This document shows positions 10,786 through 22,749 of a stretch of DNA of 64,000 nt, piece after piece. The stretch comes from Ctenosaura bakeri (lineage: Eukaryota; Chordata; Lepidosauria; Squamata; Iguanidae): the NCBI GenBank assembly GCA_948474755.1, contig CAOLHI010000391.1:310001-374000 (forward strand). The letters are read 5' to 3'. Below the pieces are notes generated by a model. The model was not told the DNA's origin, ran no database searches, and saw only the letters and a list, made by a program, of their open reading frames with translations. The translations under genes and the position numbers were made by a program. The number at the start of each line of letters is the position of its first letter. Position 1 is the first letter of the stretch.

Positions 10786-11544
10786 AAACAAGACCGCTAC
10801 AGTACAGAGATAATCCAGGTCAAAACTGGCTTTTGTTCTGCCATCCTGGGGTTTGTAGCTTGATGATGCACCAGCACACTTTGGCAGAGAAGGCTGTGAC
10901 ACCTTGTAAAACTACAAACCCCAGAATTGTGTCTGAAAGAGGTTTGCAAGCGAGCTATGCAAAGAAATGTTTCAGCTGTCCTTGAAATCTCAAGCCTGTA
11001 GCTTCCAGTCAAGTGCTGAACTTAAATATGAAATGTTCAATTTAAATATCTTAGAATACAACTCTAGATGTAATTTGTGAAATTGTTAACAAAGGCCATT
11101 ATTACTCCTAGAGAAAAATTCACCTACTTGCCATCTCCCCTTGTGTATCTAATCTCACACATTTTCAGGTATCCTGGTCTCACAAATTTTCAGGCATCCC
11201 AGTCTTCCAGGTTTTCAGGCATCCTGGGCTCCCTGGTTTTCAGGCGTCCCGGTTTCCAACAAACTGTTTGGGTGGCAGATTCAAAAGATTCGGTTTGCCC
11301 ATTTTGGCACATGAGTTTTGGACTCATGAATCTCTAATCCCTGCCAAGGATTTGAGGATTGGTTGGCCCATCCCTATGTTAAACATAAGGCCTGTAGGCC
11401 AGATCCAGCTTGCCAGGCCATTTCATGTGGCCCTTGCACCTCTCCTGCAGCTGCAGCAGGAGCTGCCTGGCAAGCCTGATGCCCACATTGCAGGCCCCCG
11501 GCTGCTGGTGTTCTGAAGAGGGGCCCAGCAGCCAACCCTCGTGA

Positions 11545-12122
11545 TCTATTTCTTTAAAAAAATTTTTTTTATTGATTATAAAGAAAAAAACAGAACGAAG
11601 AAGAAAAACACCATGTGATACACGTAACAGTGAAAAAAGAAAATTTCAACAAATGAAACTTACATTATTTCCCTCCAGTTCCATTATAATCATATACTTA
11701 TTCAGCATATTCTATATCATACTGCTTGTATATTTTTGTTACCTATATCTAGATCTCATTCTCATTATACTCATTATTATTATAATAATTTCATTCTTTA
11801 CTCTATACTTTTCCATTACATTCAGTCTATTACTGTTACTAAATATGATCTTATTACTAAACATATCAAACTGTTCCTAAAAGTAAACCCACCCTCCAGA
11901 GCCAATTATGTTTCAACTTACTCCACCTTCCAGAATTGTAATTCTTGTGGAGGTATGACACCTTCCTCTTTTATTAAAGCCTTTTCCACAAATATCTGCC
12001 CTATTGCTTCAAAATCATTCCCCTTCATTATTCCTTTTTTGGCCTTAATTCAACATGTTAACTTATCATTAATCGCAGATCTACTTCTACTTCTGACTGC
12101 TCTTCTGTCTAAACTGTCTTCT
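11545..12122 (-). mobile_element. Antisense poly(A)-type retroelement remnant, L1-like (tentative)
   Basis: The left end is T-rich, as expected for a poly(A) tail in antisense, followed by AT-rich sequence. On the minus strand around 12030-11925 a readable stretch (GNDFEAIGQIFVEKALIKEE, then PPQELQFWKVE and a stop) looks like the end of a retroelement ORF, with several in-frame stops upstream. I cannot place it firmly in ORF1 or ORF2. Plus-strand frames here (11572-11880, 11736-12233) are low-complexity by-products. Confidence 0.35.
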
Positions 12123-12480
12123 CCCTTTCCTGTAACTTTACTCCATATTTCCCAATGCAATCTATATTCAGAGTTATTTACATATACAGTTTGGGTTCCT
12201 GAGGAAGTACACTGTTCTCCTCCTTGCTGCTAGGCCTCATGTCCATAGCAGCAGACCTATTTCTGTACCTGTAAGTTTTCCCCATATTCCCCAATCCAAT
12301 CTGTATTCATAGTTGTTAACGTACAAAGGTTGGGTTCTTGTGAGAATACACTGTCCTCCTCCTTGCTGCTAGGCATCATCTCCATAGCAACCAGCCTATT
12401 CCAGTACCTGTAGCTTTTCCCCATAGTCTCCAATCCAATCTATGTTCTCTGGCAACGATGATGTACTGGCTTTTGATTTT
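12123..12480 (+). repeat. Tandem repeat of about 142 bp (family F module)
   Basis: Units begin near 12123, 12267 and 12407 at CCTGTAA-/CCTGTAG-type words, followed by TTCCCCATATTCCCCAATCC, GGTTGGGTTC, and CTCCTCCTTGCTGCTAGGC. About 2.4 units are present. A single unit of the same sequence occurs at 27838-27985 within the family F repeat, so this is an expanded version of that module. Confidence 0.65.
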
Positions 12481-12620
12481 TTTTTTTTGCTTTCTGTTGA
12501 ATTTGTGCATGGCTTTACGTTTTTCTGGAAGCATTTTTTGTTTTGAATTTCAGCTTTAAGATTCCTCACATATGGAACCCATACAATGTACCGTGTGAGG
12601 TGAGAAGCCCTTGTAACTAT

Positions 12621-13103
12621 GTCCCTTTCCGCACCAGGAAGTTAAAACGGGCCAAGGCGTCCTGTCATGGAGGTCGTCCGCAGCTTGGATCGGACTAGGT
12701 TCAGACTATTTACCTTAGTTCCGCACCTTAGTCTGATCCAAGACGCCTCCAATGGTCTTCCAGCGCGCTAAGTGAAGACTGGAAAAATCCGGTCTTTCAA
12801 TCTCCTGGAGCACGCCATTGCATTCCGCCTCACTTGTGCAGATGCACAGGCTCGCATCAGCAGAGGGCGGGCTGTGGGCGTGGCCAGCGTCACCGGTTGC
12901 TCCGGACCCACGAAGAACAGGAAGCCACCATTTTGTAAGTCTGAGCAGTGTGGCTCTACAGACCTCACACTGCTCTGATTTGCCCTGGACCAAATGGAGG
13001 AGCCCTGCAGAAGGGCTTAAGGGAGAGTCCACATTGCTTTGACCCAAGAAGAAGCGGTGAGTAATGGCACGGAGCGATTCACTCGCCTCGTGCGGAAAGC
13101 GCC
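12621..13103. mobile_element. Non-autonomous multi-hairpin DNA transposon, family E
   Basis: 483 bp, starting GTCCCTTTCCGCAC and ending GTGCGGAAAGCGCC, flanked by the duplication TAT (12618-12620, 13104-13106). The ends match the family A and B ends in sequence and TSD length, but the interior is different. Hairpins include CTTGGATCGGACTA (12684-12697) with TAGTCTGATCCAAG (12730-12743, one mismatch) and GAGCAGTGTG-type arms near 12943 and 12963. CpG-rich. Overlapping short frames in both strands are not genes. Confidence 0.7.
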
Positions 13104-13164
13104 TATGTTGTTTATGTCACTTTAATTTTTCTCACATATGCCCCCCAAATGTTTTCTGACATCC

Positions 13165-13352
13165 TTATTGATAGTAGGCCTCATCTCCATAGCAACCAGC
13201 TGAGAATTCTAAAGGCCCCTCCCTAAACTGCCAACCCAAGGGTTCCATAGAATCTTCTCACCTCACCCAGCCAATAGTATGAGGTCTTTGCCTTCCTGAC
13301 ACACACAAGCAGACAAACTCATAGACAAACTTTGACGTTTATATAGTAGATG
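13165..13352 (+). mobile_element. Unclassified repeat, family F, 3' part
   Basis: AGGCCTCATCTCCATAGCAA ... CCCCTCCCTAAACTGCCAAC ... CAGCCAATAGTATGAGGTC ... TTTATATAGTAGATGG matches the right part of the family F copy at 27731-28600. The middle portion resembles half of the family D palindrome. Transposition mechanism is unknown; no ORF. Confidence 0.55.
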
Positions 13353-13544
13353 GGAAGATAAGTCAGGGACAGAAATTAAATATTAGAGTTGTGAAGGAAC
13401 AGCAGAGGGTCTGTTGTGGCACACTGTGGAACTTCCACTCCTTGGAGTCCTGAATGATGCCTACATGGACTTTATTCTGATGTCAAAATAAAACATGGCT
13501 TTCTGCTAAAATCTTTGGAGCCAAATAGCTTTATTCCAAAAGGC

Positions 13545-13790
13545 CCATGTACTAGGTGTTAAACAGTTTTAACATTTTAAAGGTTATCTTCTTAACTTGT
13601 TTAACTGTTTTATAACTTCTTAACTCGTTTAAGATGTTTTTAGTCTGTTTTAATAGTTTATCACTTTACATTTTTAAACTGTTTTGGCTATTAAGTTAAT
13701 TTTCCTAGTACGCTACCCTGATATCCCATGATATTAGTCAGCATATAAATATCTTACTACTATAACTACTACTACTACTAACAGAAACCA
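13545..13790 (+). mobile_element. L2-group LINE 3' UTR
   Basis: TTTTAA-rich sequence leads into GCTACCCTGATATCCCATGA and CAGCATATAAATATC, then an ACT microsatellite (13770-13786). This is the usual shape of an L2-type 3' end. No coding part remains. Confidence 0.55.
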
Positions 13791-16589
13791 CCACCTCCAC
13801 CGCTCATTCAGAGGATGCTCACCTTCGCCAAAACATAATGGTGGCAAAGGCGGGGAATAAGGAAGTACTGAGAATTACTGTCATCATTACAAAATTTCCC
13901 ACGTTCAGTTTGCATTAATTCTATTGCAATGACCAAGAGAGTCTATGGGGTTGCATCTTCAAATTTATGCTGTAAATATTGTGTCAAGAACATCTAGTGC
14001 TTATTCCATGTGCTGTACCTTTTATTCTTACTTTACATGGTATAAAGTTATACACTCACATCCAGCAGGGGTATACAGTTGATTTCATACATTACAGAAG
14101 CAGAGATGTGATTCACAAGTTATTCATGTTTAATTTCAGATTTCCCAACTTTAGGATTTAGTTCTTCATTGAACGATAAGGATATTGTTTCTTTCCTAAT
14201 ATTGTTCTGGAAAAATAATATGTTTGTTTCCTGTACTGTTTTCCATGTAGGGAAAAAAGCCCCATGGATAAATTTTGCACAGAGTATGTCTCAAGCTGTG
14301 AAGATTCACGTCAGTTCAGGGTTGTCTTCATTAGAATTTCCTGATACTCAAGAAACACATGTTTGACCATTTTGGGGGAATATTTTCAAATATTCTTTCT
14401 ACCACTATCGAACAAAAATTTTATTGAGAATGCTTAATTTTGAGGACGAGGTGAACAACACAAGGAGAGACAAACAGAGAGGGAGAGCTTGATTAAAACT
14501 AGTTGCAAAGCGTTATTACAAGATAAAAGCTGAAATTGAAAAGACTTGCAGTTAATAACATGGCTTAGCAGTGTAGGCTGCTGCTAGTGGGAATGAATGT
14601 GGTGACCTATATAACTTCAGTATTATGTCCATTAGTTGGGCTTGAAAAGTGGACTTTGAAAAGTAATTGATAAGGCAGTGGTGTACCAAGATATATTTCC
14701 AATGGATCACTAATGTGTCCAGATGTTTAATATAGAATGGTTGGATTCCATTTTGAGGGTGCACTTGTATTGCCCACCTATGATACCCACATGCAACATC
14801 ACAATCAGTAAAATAAGCAGAACTGTTGCATGATTTTTGCCAATCTGATACAAACAATTATAATTATCTCATTCAAGAAAAGCCAAATTGTCCAACTGAT
14901 AGTATTAGAAAAATGAGTTACAGGACCTGTTCATAAATTCATAAATGAAGAAGAAGAAGAAAAAGATGAGGACAAAGGGAAAAGGACAGAAGAAAAATAC
15001 CCTGAAGCAATGAGATACCAATCACTCCACCAACACAAGGTTAGAAAAAGGAAAGGAACTAGAGCCTGACATATCCATCCAGGTCTCTTTAATCCTTTCT
15101 TCCTTTCAGGCAAATTCCACCCAATTCCCATTTTCCACCTGCCTGCTACATAATTGCTGATCAATTATCCTGTTGAACTGAAAGTGAACCTGCTGTGAAG
15201 GGTTAAAATGTGCTTTTGCAGAGCCAACTGTCAATTTGGGGATGGGGGAGTTTTACATCAGAAGTGCAGAAAATGCATAGGCTAAGATGGCAACTGAGTG
15301 AAAGATCTCAAAGAAATGTGGGAGTGGCATAGTTTTATTTTATTTTTAAAAAAGAAAGTACAGAAAGTAAAGTACTATACTTAAGTGCTACTAATAATCT
15401 CATAATAATCTTTTAATTTGTTTTGAGTATACTGAGACCCAAATCACCAAGGCCGCTGACAGCAGTACTGGGCCTGGAACATTGTCCATAAATACCAACA
15501 TTTATTAAAATGATTCAGGCATGGCAAAGTACCTCATATACCTTGCCGCAAGAATTGCTAAGCCCGAGTAGTGGCAGCAGTTGTAACTTTTGGTTTGTAG
15601 GAAGATTTAAGGAAGAGACATGGGCAACATGTTATGAGCATCCAGAAGAGATCTCTCCATCATGGATTGATATCATACAGGCACCTGGATGTTTCTGAAC
15701 TGCGACTGCCAACAGGACCAGTCAACAGAGCCAATGGGTAGGGATGGAGGGAGTTGCAATTCAACAACATTTGTGATGCCACATAACTCCCACTGCAGAT
15801 TCACATGATCAGCTGTCTCTTTTGTTTGCACTGTAGTTTTAATGACTGTTTTTAAAAACTATTCTAAAATATTCCAAGGGCATTTTCCAATTGGGGGGAG
15901 TATACATTTATTGAATAGATAATTTGGTAACCATGCTCATGATTACACAATTTTTAAAGAAAATATATGTGTTTGGACACCTTAGCAAAAAAAATTTCGG
16001 ACCAGTAAGCTGGAAGTAAGTTTTTATTTGCAGTAAATGCATAACATTGAAGTTTTTAAAAGTGCAAGTCTTCAAATTATATTGGGCCTTTTGTTGGGTC
16101 AGAGCAGTACGTATCATTTAGTTCATTTTGAGGTTTGTTTGTTAATAAACCTCACTGCATGCTGTTCTCTCAATCGGTATATTTTATTGGTGGAAAGTCA
16201 ACTTTCTTGCTTTGTTGCCAGAGCTATCCACTTAGTTTGCTAGGATGCTGTGAATTCTAAACTGCTGACAATGATCATGTATAGGTTATCACAGAGATAT
16301 AAATATTACAAATGTGCATTATTTCAATGTAGTGAGATAAGGCAAATGATATTAAACTTCTAAAATTATGGTTCCGTAATGCCAGGCAACACCTCTTGAA
16401 AGTATGTTATTCCTATTTCTGGTCTTTCAGATGTTATTGGACTCCAGGCTCCATAAGCTGCAGCCAGCATGGCCAATAGTCAGAGACTGGGCAGATTCTT
16501 GTCCAATAGTAAACACATGGATGGCTTCATACGCATAATCACCAGTTTGGAAACAGATGAAACAGAGGAAGAGCCCAATTTTTAAAATC
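13791..16589. other. Unannotated sequence
   Basis: No gene or repeat family recognised across 2.8 kb. Open frames 13979-14161, 14169-14366 and 14552-14857 are short and show no domain or motif I can name. Composition is uniformly AT-rich. Confidence 0.4.
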
Positions 16590-17600
16590 AATTAAAATAT
16601 TTAATAAAATGTGTACATCCCATTCTGTATTGTAAGCTTTCTAGGCAGCTTACAATAAGATCGGTTTAATCATTGAATATTTAAAAATATAATGATCTAA
16701 AAAGTTTAAACAATCTAAAACTGTGTATGTATATAGAATTGGATGAAATCATTAGGCCCTCAAAGGCTTTAATTAAAAACCGAGTTTTAACGCGGTGCTG
16801 GAATGAAGTACCAATCAGGCATCAAAGGAGAGATTATTCCATAACTGGAGGGTCACAGCAGAGGAGGTCCTCTTTCACATCATCACACAATGGCCATTTC
16901 TGCCCTACACTCTTATAGTTCTATTATTACACTTTCAACATCCCATGGAATGGCAGTTTAAGGAGGGGCATTTCGAATTCTCAGCCAGAAAGTTCTTTGG
17001 CCTCAATAAACTACAAATCTCAGAATTCCACAGGATGTTGAAAGTGGAATAATAATACTATATTAGTGTAGTACAGAAATGGCCAATGTTTGTCTCCCAC
17101 TGATAGGGCACAGAAGAGAGATCCTCCAGAAGACCTCAATCTTTGGGCAGGTGAATATAGGAAGGGCAGCTCTTCATATATCAAGTCATTTAGGTCTTTA
17201 AATGTCATTACCAGCACCTAGAATTTACACTGAAAACATACTGACAGCCAGTGAAACTATCTTTAAAAAGCAATGTACAGTTTCTATAAGCTGTTCCAGT
17301 CAATGAACTAGCTGTTGCATCATGCCCTAGCTGCATCTTCCAAGTTATCTTCAGGGGTAGCCCCATGCAGGGTGCATTGCAGTAAGCTAATCGGAGGTTA
17401 CGAGTGCATGGGCTACTGTGGCCAGGTCATCCCTGTCCAGGAAAAGTCATAGCAGCCCAGTGGAGCTAGTTTCTAAGCAGTGCTGATAGAAAGGTGCTGC
17501 AGTCTCATCTCTTTTTTCTGAAACAGTTAAGCAAGAAGCATGATGGAACTAGCCTCTGAGCACAGCTGGTGGGATGGCTCTGCCTTCTATCTCTCTTCTG
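16590..17600 (-). mobile_element. L2/CR1-group LINE, antisense, interrupted
   Basis: From the left: an inverted 3' UTR, then antisense ORF2 C-terminus. The minus strand at 17217-17090 reads MLVMTFKDLNDLIYEELPFL ... LRSSGGSLFCA, aligning with VLVFTFKALHGLGPAYLRDR ... LRSSGRNLLQP of the intact copy. Further right, the reverse complement of 17375-17410 aligns with the HALVTS...CNALY segment. Sequence near 17480-17570 matches 55246-55350 in reverse complement, so both are the same LINE subfamily. Many stops. A family D MITE interrupts it at 16892-17084. Confidence 0.65.
16892..17084. mobile_element. Palindromic MITE, family D
   Basis: 193 bp starting GGCCATTTCTGCCC and ending CAGAAATGGCC, with the duplication AAT on both sides (16889-16891, 17085-17087). 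The left half (TATTATTACACTTTCAACAT) and right half (GATGTTGAAAGTGGAATAAT) pair along nearly their whole length. It lies inside an antisense L2 copy and is younger than it. This is the commonest family in the window. Confidence 0.8.
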
Positions 17601-18054
17601 GGTTTGGTTGAGTGGCTACTTTCAAATGGCACTGTCTAAGACATTTTCTTAGCTTCTCAGTTCATCTCTAAAGCAATGGATACACATGAATAATATGAGT
17701 TTCAGAGTCAGTTTGAGTTGTGAAAATCTATCTGGCTTGTTTTTATTTCATATCACAGAATCCCCTCCCCTCCCCTCCCCACAAGCAGTCCTATTCTGGC
17801 CCATTTCTTTACTAGGTTGTCAAGCTTATTTTCTTCCCTTGCCATGGAAATTTGTGCATGTTTTTGTGATTTTTTTTCTGTAAAGATATGAGCACTCTTC
17901 TACTTTACACCTTACAAATGCATTTTCCCCATGGATTAAAGCACACAATTATCCTGGACTTCTGGTCTGTCACATTTCTCAAATGTGTGTGTGGTTTTCA
18001 AGCAGGTTTATATATAGAGAGAGATGTATGCTTTTTTTTTTTAAAAAAGTATTT
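17601..18054. other. Unannotated sequence
   Basis: No gene or repeat recognised apart from a CCCCT-rich run at 17760-17780. Confidence 0.4.
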
Positions 18055-18800
18055 GCTATTGAAGGAAAGAGAGGAGAAAAGAGGCTCAAGCAAACTGCTG
18101 TGGGAGAGAATTCCACAATGTGGCAGCAGCCACCGAGAAGGCTGTCTCCCCATAATGGTGGTGGGACCAAGAGAAAGCCTTTTTCTGAAGATCTTAAAAC
18201 TTAGGCAAGGTCATAGAAGAAGACATTCTCTTTCTGAAGAGCCACATAAGGCTTTAAAGGCAATAACCAGCACATTGAATTCTGCTTAGAAATGGATTGG
18301 CAGGCAGTAGAACTATTTCAACAAGGGGGTAATATGCTCCTTATAGCCAGCCCAGAGCCAGTGTGGTGCAATGGCTATGGAAACCCATTGGGTAACTTTG
18401 GATAAGGCACATGTTTAGAGGAAGGGAGAAATCTAGTCAAGAAAACTCTGTGATAAGTTCACCTTAGGGTAGCTACAAGACAGAAATTACTTGAAGGCAC
18501 ACAAAGGAAACATAGCCAGCCCCAGTCACTAGCTTGGCTGCAGCACTTTGTACCTGTTGAAGTTTCCAAAGTTCTCAAAGGTGGCCCCATGTAGAGTGCA
18601 TTATAATAATCAAACAGGATGTCATCAAGGAATGTGTCAACCATAGCCAGATCTTATACTTCTAAGAATGGGCAAAGCTAGGGCAATGGTTTTAGCTGAG
18701 CAAACACATTCCTGGCCACTGCTGAAATCAAGGACATTGAGGCTTAGGCATGAGCCCTGGAATATGCCCAAGCTGTGAGCCTGAGGTTTTGGGGGATGGG
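18055..18800 (-). mobile_element. L2-group LINE, antisense, interrupted by a SINE
   Basis: In reverse complement the segment 18235-18350 reads as the L2 region around the word ACTGCCTGCCAATCC and GCCTTTAAAGCC, equivalent to CACTGGCTGCCTATTAGTTT and CCTTTAAAGCCC in the intact copy. After the SINE, 18513-18660 continues as antisense reverse transcriptase (GGCCCCATGTAGAGTGCATT is the reverse of the NALYMGPP-type segment; the minus-strand frame 18459-18644 contains FDYYNALYMGPPLRTLETST). Decayed, no intact ORF. Confidence 0.6.
18356..18511 (+). mobile_element. tRNA-derived SINE with Bov-B-like tail, internally deleted
   Basis: Begins GCCAGTGTGGTGCAATGGCT and ends GAAATTACTTGAAGGCACAC, the head and tail of the SINE seen complete at 63283-63478; part of the middle is missing. 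It is flanked by ATAGCCAGCCCAG and ATAGCCAGCCCCAG, a 13-14 bp target duplication consistent with LINE-driven insertion, and sits in an antisense L2 copy. Confidence 0.7.
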
Positions 18801-19802
18801 AAACATAAACCCATCCAGCATTGGATGAATATCTATTCCCTGATCTGCCTTTTGAATGACCAGCACACTGCTATCCTATCTAAATTAAGTTTCACTTTGA
18901 TATACCCCATTCCATTACTTTCAATGGATATTTCTGTATGAAAATGCAAATTCAATTAATTTATTTTCACCTACTGGGCCTTTTAATATTTCTTGTACAG
19001 GAAACAAAAAAGATATATAAATAAGTACACTGTAATGCTGAAATAATACAAGGGCCAGAATCCTATTGGAGATTTATGTATGTGTAAACATTCAGTGCTA
19101 TGAACTGAATCCCAGCCCAGTCCCACAATCTCCACTTACTGGGAAGCAGCTTCTACAACGAATGGAGGTGTGTTTCCTTGTCACTTGGGGAGCAGCTGAC
19201 TGATGATCTCATTCACCCTCTCCCATGAATGATCTCCAGTACTACAAGCAGAAGCAGGGTCCCTTTTGCATTCCGCCCTCACCCGGCACCAGAGGTTGCT
19301 TTCGTGAGGGACAGAGGTGGGGCCATCAGTTAGCTGCCTCCCAACAGGTGGGTGTCGAGCCATTTAACAGTAAATGGAGACTAAGGGACTTTCATGATCC
19401 CTGTGTAGCCCCTAAACTAAACTAGAGAGTATGTAAGGACTGTTAATATGTAACAGATATGAATGTCCAACTCTGAGTTATGCATTCATAACTGTCCAAC
19501 ATGATTCTGGCCACAAATCTTAGTGCTGCTATATCTGTAGTCATGCTTCCTTCCAAAGAAATGACATGGCATGCAAAAACTTGAATGGCACAGCCATTTT
19601 GGAAGGCACTCTCAGTGACTCAGAATTGTCTTCCTCTAAAGGCTGCTGGTTTTGTCATATGGTAAAAGCTTCAATTCAGCCACAGCAAAAGCTTCAAACA
19701 AACCAAGCTTCTGAACAACCAGGCACAGTGATCACATTCAGATAATGATCATAAACAACCCAGCAAGTATTCACACAGTTGTGTACCTGTGGCTTCCTCG
19801 TC
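18801..19802. other. Unannotated sequence
   Basis: No gene or repeat family recognised. The two overlapping frames near 19181-19425 lack recognisable domains. Confidence 0.4.
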
Positions 19803-20060
19803 TTCTCCTTCTTCTTCTTCTTATAGTATTCAATTTATATCCCACCTGTTCCTAATTGGACACAATTATGTCTTACAAATTTAAATGAATACAAAGATAG
19901 CTAGAAACATACAAAAAAATCAACACTAGAGCAATGATCAACATTAGAACAAAAGTCAGCCATTAAAAATATTAAAATAACCTAAAGCATAAACTTAATT
20001 TAAAAAACAGTTAAAAATATTTAACAGGAATCTAAACCTCAAGCTGCTTTTGAAATAGAG
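19803..20060 (-). mobile_element. L2-type LINE 3' end, antisense
   Basis: CTTCTTCTTCTTC then ATTCAATTTATATCCCACCT followed by A-rich sequence is the reverse of an L2 or SINE 3' tail and 3' UTR. Decayed, with no coding part recognised. Confidence 0.5.
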
Positions 20061-20061
20061 G

Positions 20062-20160
20062 CTGGCCGGCCTCTCCTTAAACTGCAAACCCTAGGATTCC
20101 ATAGGATGTTGAAAGTGGAATCATAGCGCTATAACAATCTTGTGTGGAAATGGCGATAGG
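20062..20160. mobile_element. Half of a family D MITE
   Basis: CTCCTTAAACTGCAAACCCT ... GGATTCCATAGGATGTTGAA ... AGCGCTATAACA ... GTGTGGAAATGGC is the right half of the family D palindrome. The left half is missing, probably by truncation at the join with the L2 remnant. Confidence 0.65.
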
Positions 20161-20939
20161 TATTTCCTTTTTGTTTTCTTCTCCTTTGGAGATTACATAC
20201 ACTTGGTTGCCTCAGTTACAGACTTGATTGCCACCTTCTGCCCACTGCATTCCATTGCAACATTACAGCAGCATCACTGTGTAGAGTATGTACAAATACA
20301 GAATGTGGAACAGAGATAGGGATGTCACAGCAGGAAAGCATCAGGAAGCTGCTGAAACCTCTCTGGAAAGGCTAACAAACATGAATCAGCAGTGAATACT
20401 TTTGTCCCCTATGATTTAATCTGATGTTTTAAAGTATGCACTATTAGTTCATTTGCAAGTTGCCTTCTGTGGGCTTATTTTCCAATAATGGAGGAGAAAT
20501 AAACACATAATATAAGCAGTAAGTCTTCCTTTCATTTGAACTGTCCAAGATGCCTATACTTTTACATATTAGTCATATTTTTATTTATTTTTTATATAAG
20601 GCTTATTGCCCATGATACAATCCACTTTCAAATTGTCCTGCTAGCTGTCTCTGTCTTTGCCAATGTTTTTGTTTCAGTTTCTCCAGTTTGTGTCATGCAA
20701 CCCATCCCCTACAAAATACCCTTTTTACCATACCAGACACCACCACTCTGCGGGTAAGAAAGGCCAGTGCTGATGGGCTGGGGAAAAACTGTGAGTACTC
20801 CCAAAAACAATAGCAGGCAAAACTATCCAACTGAAGCAATCAGGAGCCTTTCTGTGAGCGTATCCTATGGAGACCTTCCATATTCACTTTTCCTGCCCAA
20901 GTGTTAAGAGATTGTCAGGACTCTCATCAATGTTTTGTC
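20161..20939. other. Unannotated sequence
   Basis: No gene or repeat family recognised. The frame 20536-20757 is short and hydrophobic because the region is T-rich. Confidence 0.4.
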
Positions 20940-21471
20940 ACCTAAAGTTTAGGCAATCAGCCCATTTCAGACTTCTTTGTCAGTTTCATGGGAAAGACAT
21001 TACCGCTTTTGTCCACATAACTTCCTTTGGGCAGTAAATAGGGTATAAAAACCCCAGCTCCAGCCTCCATAATTTGTAGCACTTTGGACATAATATATGG
21101 CATCCAGATCTCTGTTCCTTTGCACCACCCTCAGATGTGTTGTCTGAGCCACTCCGCTTGGACCTTCTGCTTCAGGGATTGGCAACTATCACCCTTTCTA
21201 CCCAATTTCTCTCTCCAACCTTTCCTGCCTCATATTCCAATAGCATTGTGTGACTCTTGAGAGTGCCTGATTTCTTGTGTGTCTGTTAATTCCAAATAAA
21301 ATACATGTTAAGCTTTTAACTGGAGTCCTCTCTACAGTTAGTACTGGTATACACAGATGAAAAGTCCCTGCCTTACCCTCCTCTTGCAGGCCTCCTTTGA
21401 GCTATAACTCCCCAAAATTCTATGGAGATGCTAGCATTACAGGTGGACCTCAAAGTTCCGCACTTCTTAGG
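20940..21471 (+). mobile_element. Solo LTR (copy 2)
   Basis: Has a clear TATA box (TATAAAA at 21044-21050) in GGGTATAAAAACCCC, a polyadenylation signal at 21295-21300, and a terminal stretch GCAGGCCTCC ... GGAGATGCTAGCATTAC ... TTAGGGTAACA that matches the end of the LTR at 4760-5439. No primer binding site or internal coding region follows. The 5' boundary and target duplication were not resolved. Confidence 0.55.
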
Positions 21472-22749
21472 GTAACACCCTCTTTAAATCTGGCTATACT
21501 GCAAACAATTCAAGAATAAAATTATTCCTATTATAAAACCCTCTACACTGAAGGTCCTTTTTAATGCTTAATCTATCCTTGACACTTCAGAATATAAATC
21601 TAAAATTCCCTTTCATTCATCTGCATTTAATGTGTTTTGCATTGTGACTATACCTGCTTAAACTATTTGGGACTCCCTCACTTTATGGGTTTTCCAGTCT
21701 GGCACCATTGAATTGTTATGAGGCATAGTTGAAATTCTTCTAGCCCACATGGCGGAGATATATAAATGACCAGGTACAAGAAGCAGGTGTTTTCACTTCA
21801 AAGAAAGGTACAGACAGGAATTAAATAATTGCCACTACATCCCTAATTAGGTAGGCATTATTATTCCATGCTTTTAAAGATGTGGAAACATAAGAGATAC
21901 AAATATAAGTTATGAGCACACTGGTCTATAGACAAGCAGTGAGCCTTGTGATTTAATGGCTGTCAAAATATGATAAATTCCTTTCATTTTCTCATGAGTT
22001 ACACAAATAATATTCAGGGATGTGCTGCACTGTTAGGTCAACCTCTTGTAGACCAAGGCAGAATGATTTCTACCAAAAGGGGGTCTGATCATCATTCATG
22101 CTTTAGTAATGGGCAAAGTTCCAAATACTGAGGGATTATTGATGTATATGTCTGTGTGTATCTCATTCTCTCTCTCTCTCTCTCTGTATGAAGAAAGGAG
22201 GGAGGAGCAAGAGTGGGAAGGACGGAAAGATGGGGAGGATGGTAGTTTGTTGATTCTGTTTGGATGCTTCCCCACCACTTAACCATGTACACCTGATATC
22301 TCAATTTCAAAATCAGGCTTGGAAATCTTCTGGAAGGAGAGTTTATTAAGGATGACTTGAAATATTGTACCTAACAAATATTCTAATTAAGCCCTGATAT
22401 ACAAACAGAAGCATTTTGATGCCCCACACCCTTTAAAAAGTGAAATATAAAAATGAAACTCGAAAAAAAAAAGGTCAACATCTCTGCATCCAGCTTCAAG
22501 AAGGCCTTGCTATTTTTTTTGGCAATACACTCCTGATTGATCTGTATCAGAGATTAAATTATACAGTATCCTTATATATTAATATCTTTAGCTAATTTTT
22601 CAGGCAATTATCACCATCCTTTTCAAATACTTCAGATCTCTCTCTCTCTCTCTTTCTTAATCTCCCTGTCTCTTTATATTTTCCTTCATCTCCCAAGTTA
22701 GAAATGAATTAAGCCCTGATATATAATTAAGCCCTGTCCTGGATATCAC
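21472..22749. other. Unannotated sequence with two CT microsatellites
   Basis: No gene recognised. Simple repeats (TC)n lie at 22168-22185 and 22637-22653. Minus-strand frames over the first are low complexity. Confidence 0.45.

Larger units (their letters stand above)
9999..11376. mobile_element. hAT-type non-autonomous DNA transposon, interrupted
   Basis: The left end TAGGGATGGGAC and right end GGCCCATCCCTA are inverted copies of each other. They are flanked by TGTTAAAT (9991-9998) and TGTTAAAC (11377-11384), an 8-bp target duplication with one mismatch, as expected for hAT. Length is 1378 bp, about 920 bp without the later family A insertion at 10164-10618. Inside are AT-rich degenerate copies of GAATCT-like words (10010-10110) and CAGGYATCC-like words (11165-11245). 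No transposase ORF is present, so mobilisation would have been in trans. Confidence 0.75.

Noticed and set aside
11572..12233. Two overlapping plus-strand frames of 102 and 165 residues
   Set aside because: The first is an Ile/Leu/Tyr-rich product of AT-rich DNA; the second overlaps it and extends into a tandem repeat. The minus strand here looks like retroelement sequence.
4760..21471. The first two LTRs as the two ends of one provirus
   Set aside because: They are 16 kb apart with different U3 regions, and the sequence between contains no retroviral genes, only unrelated repeats.
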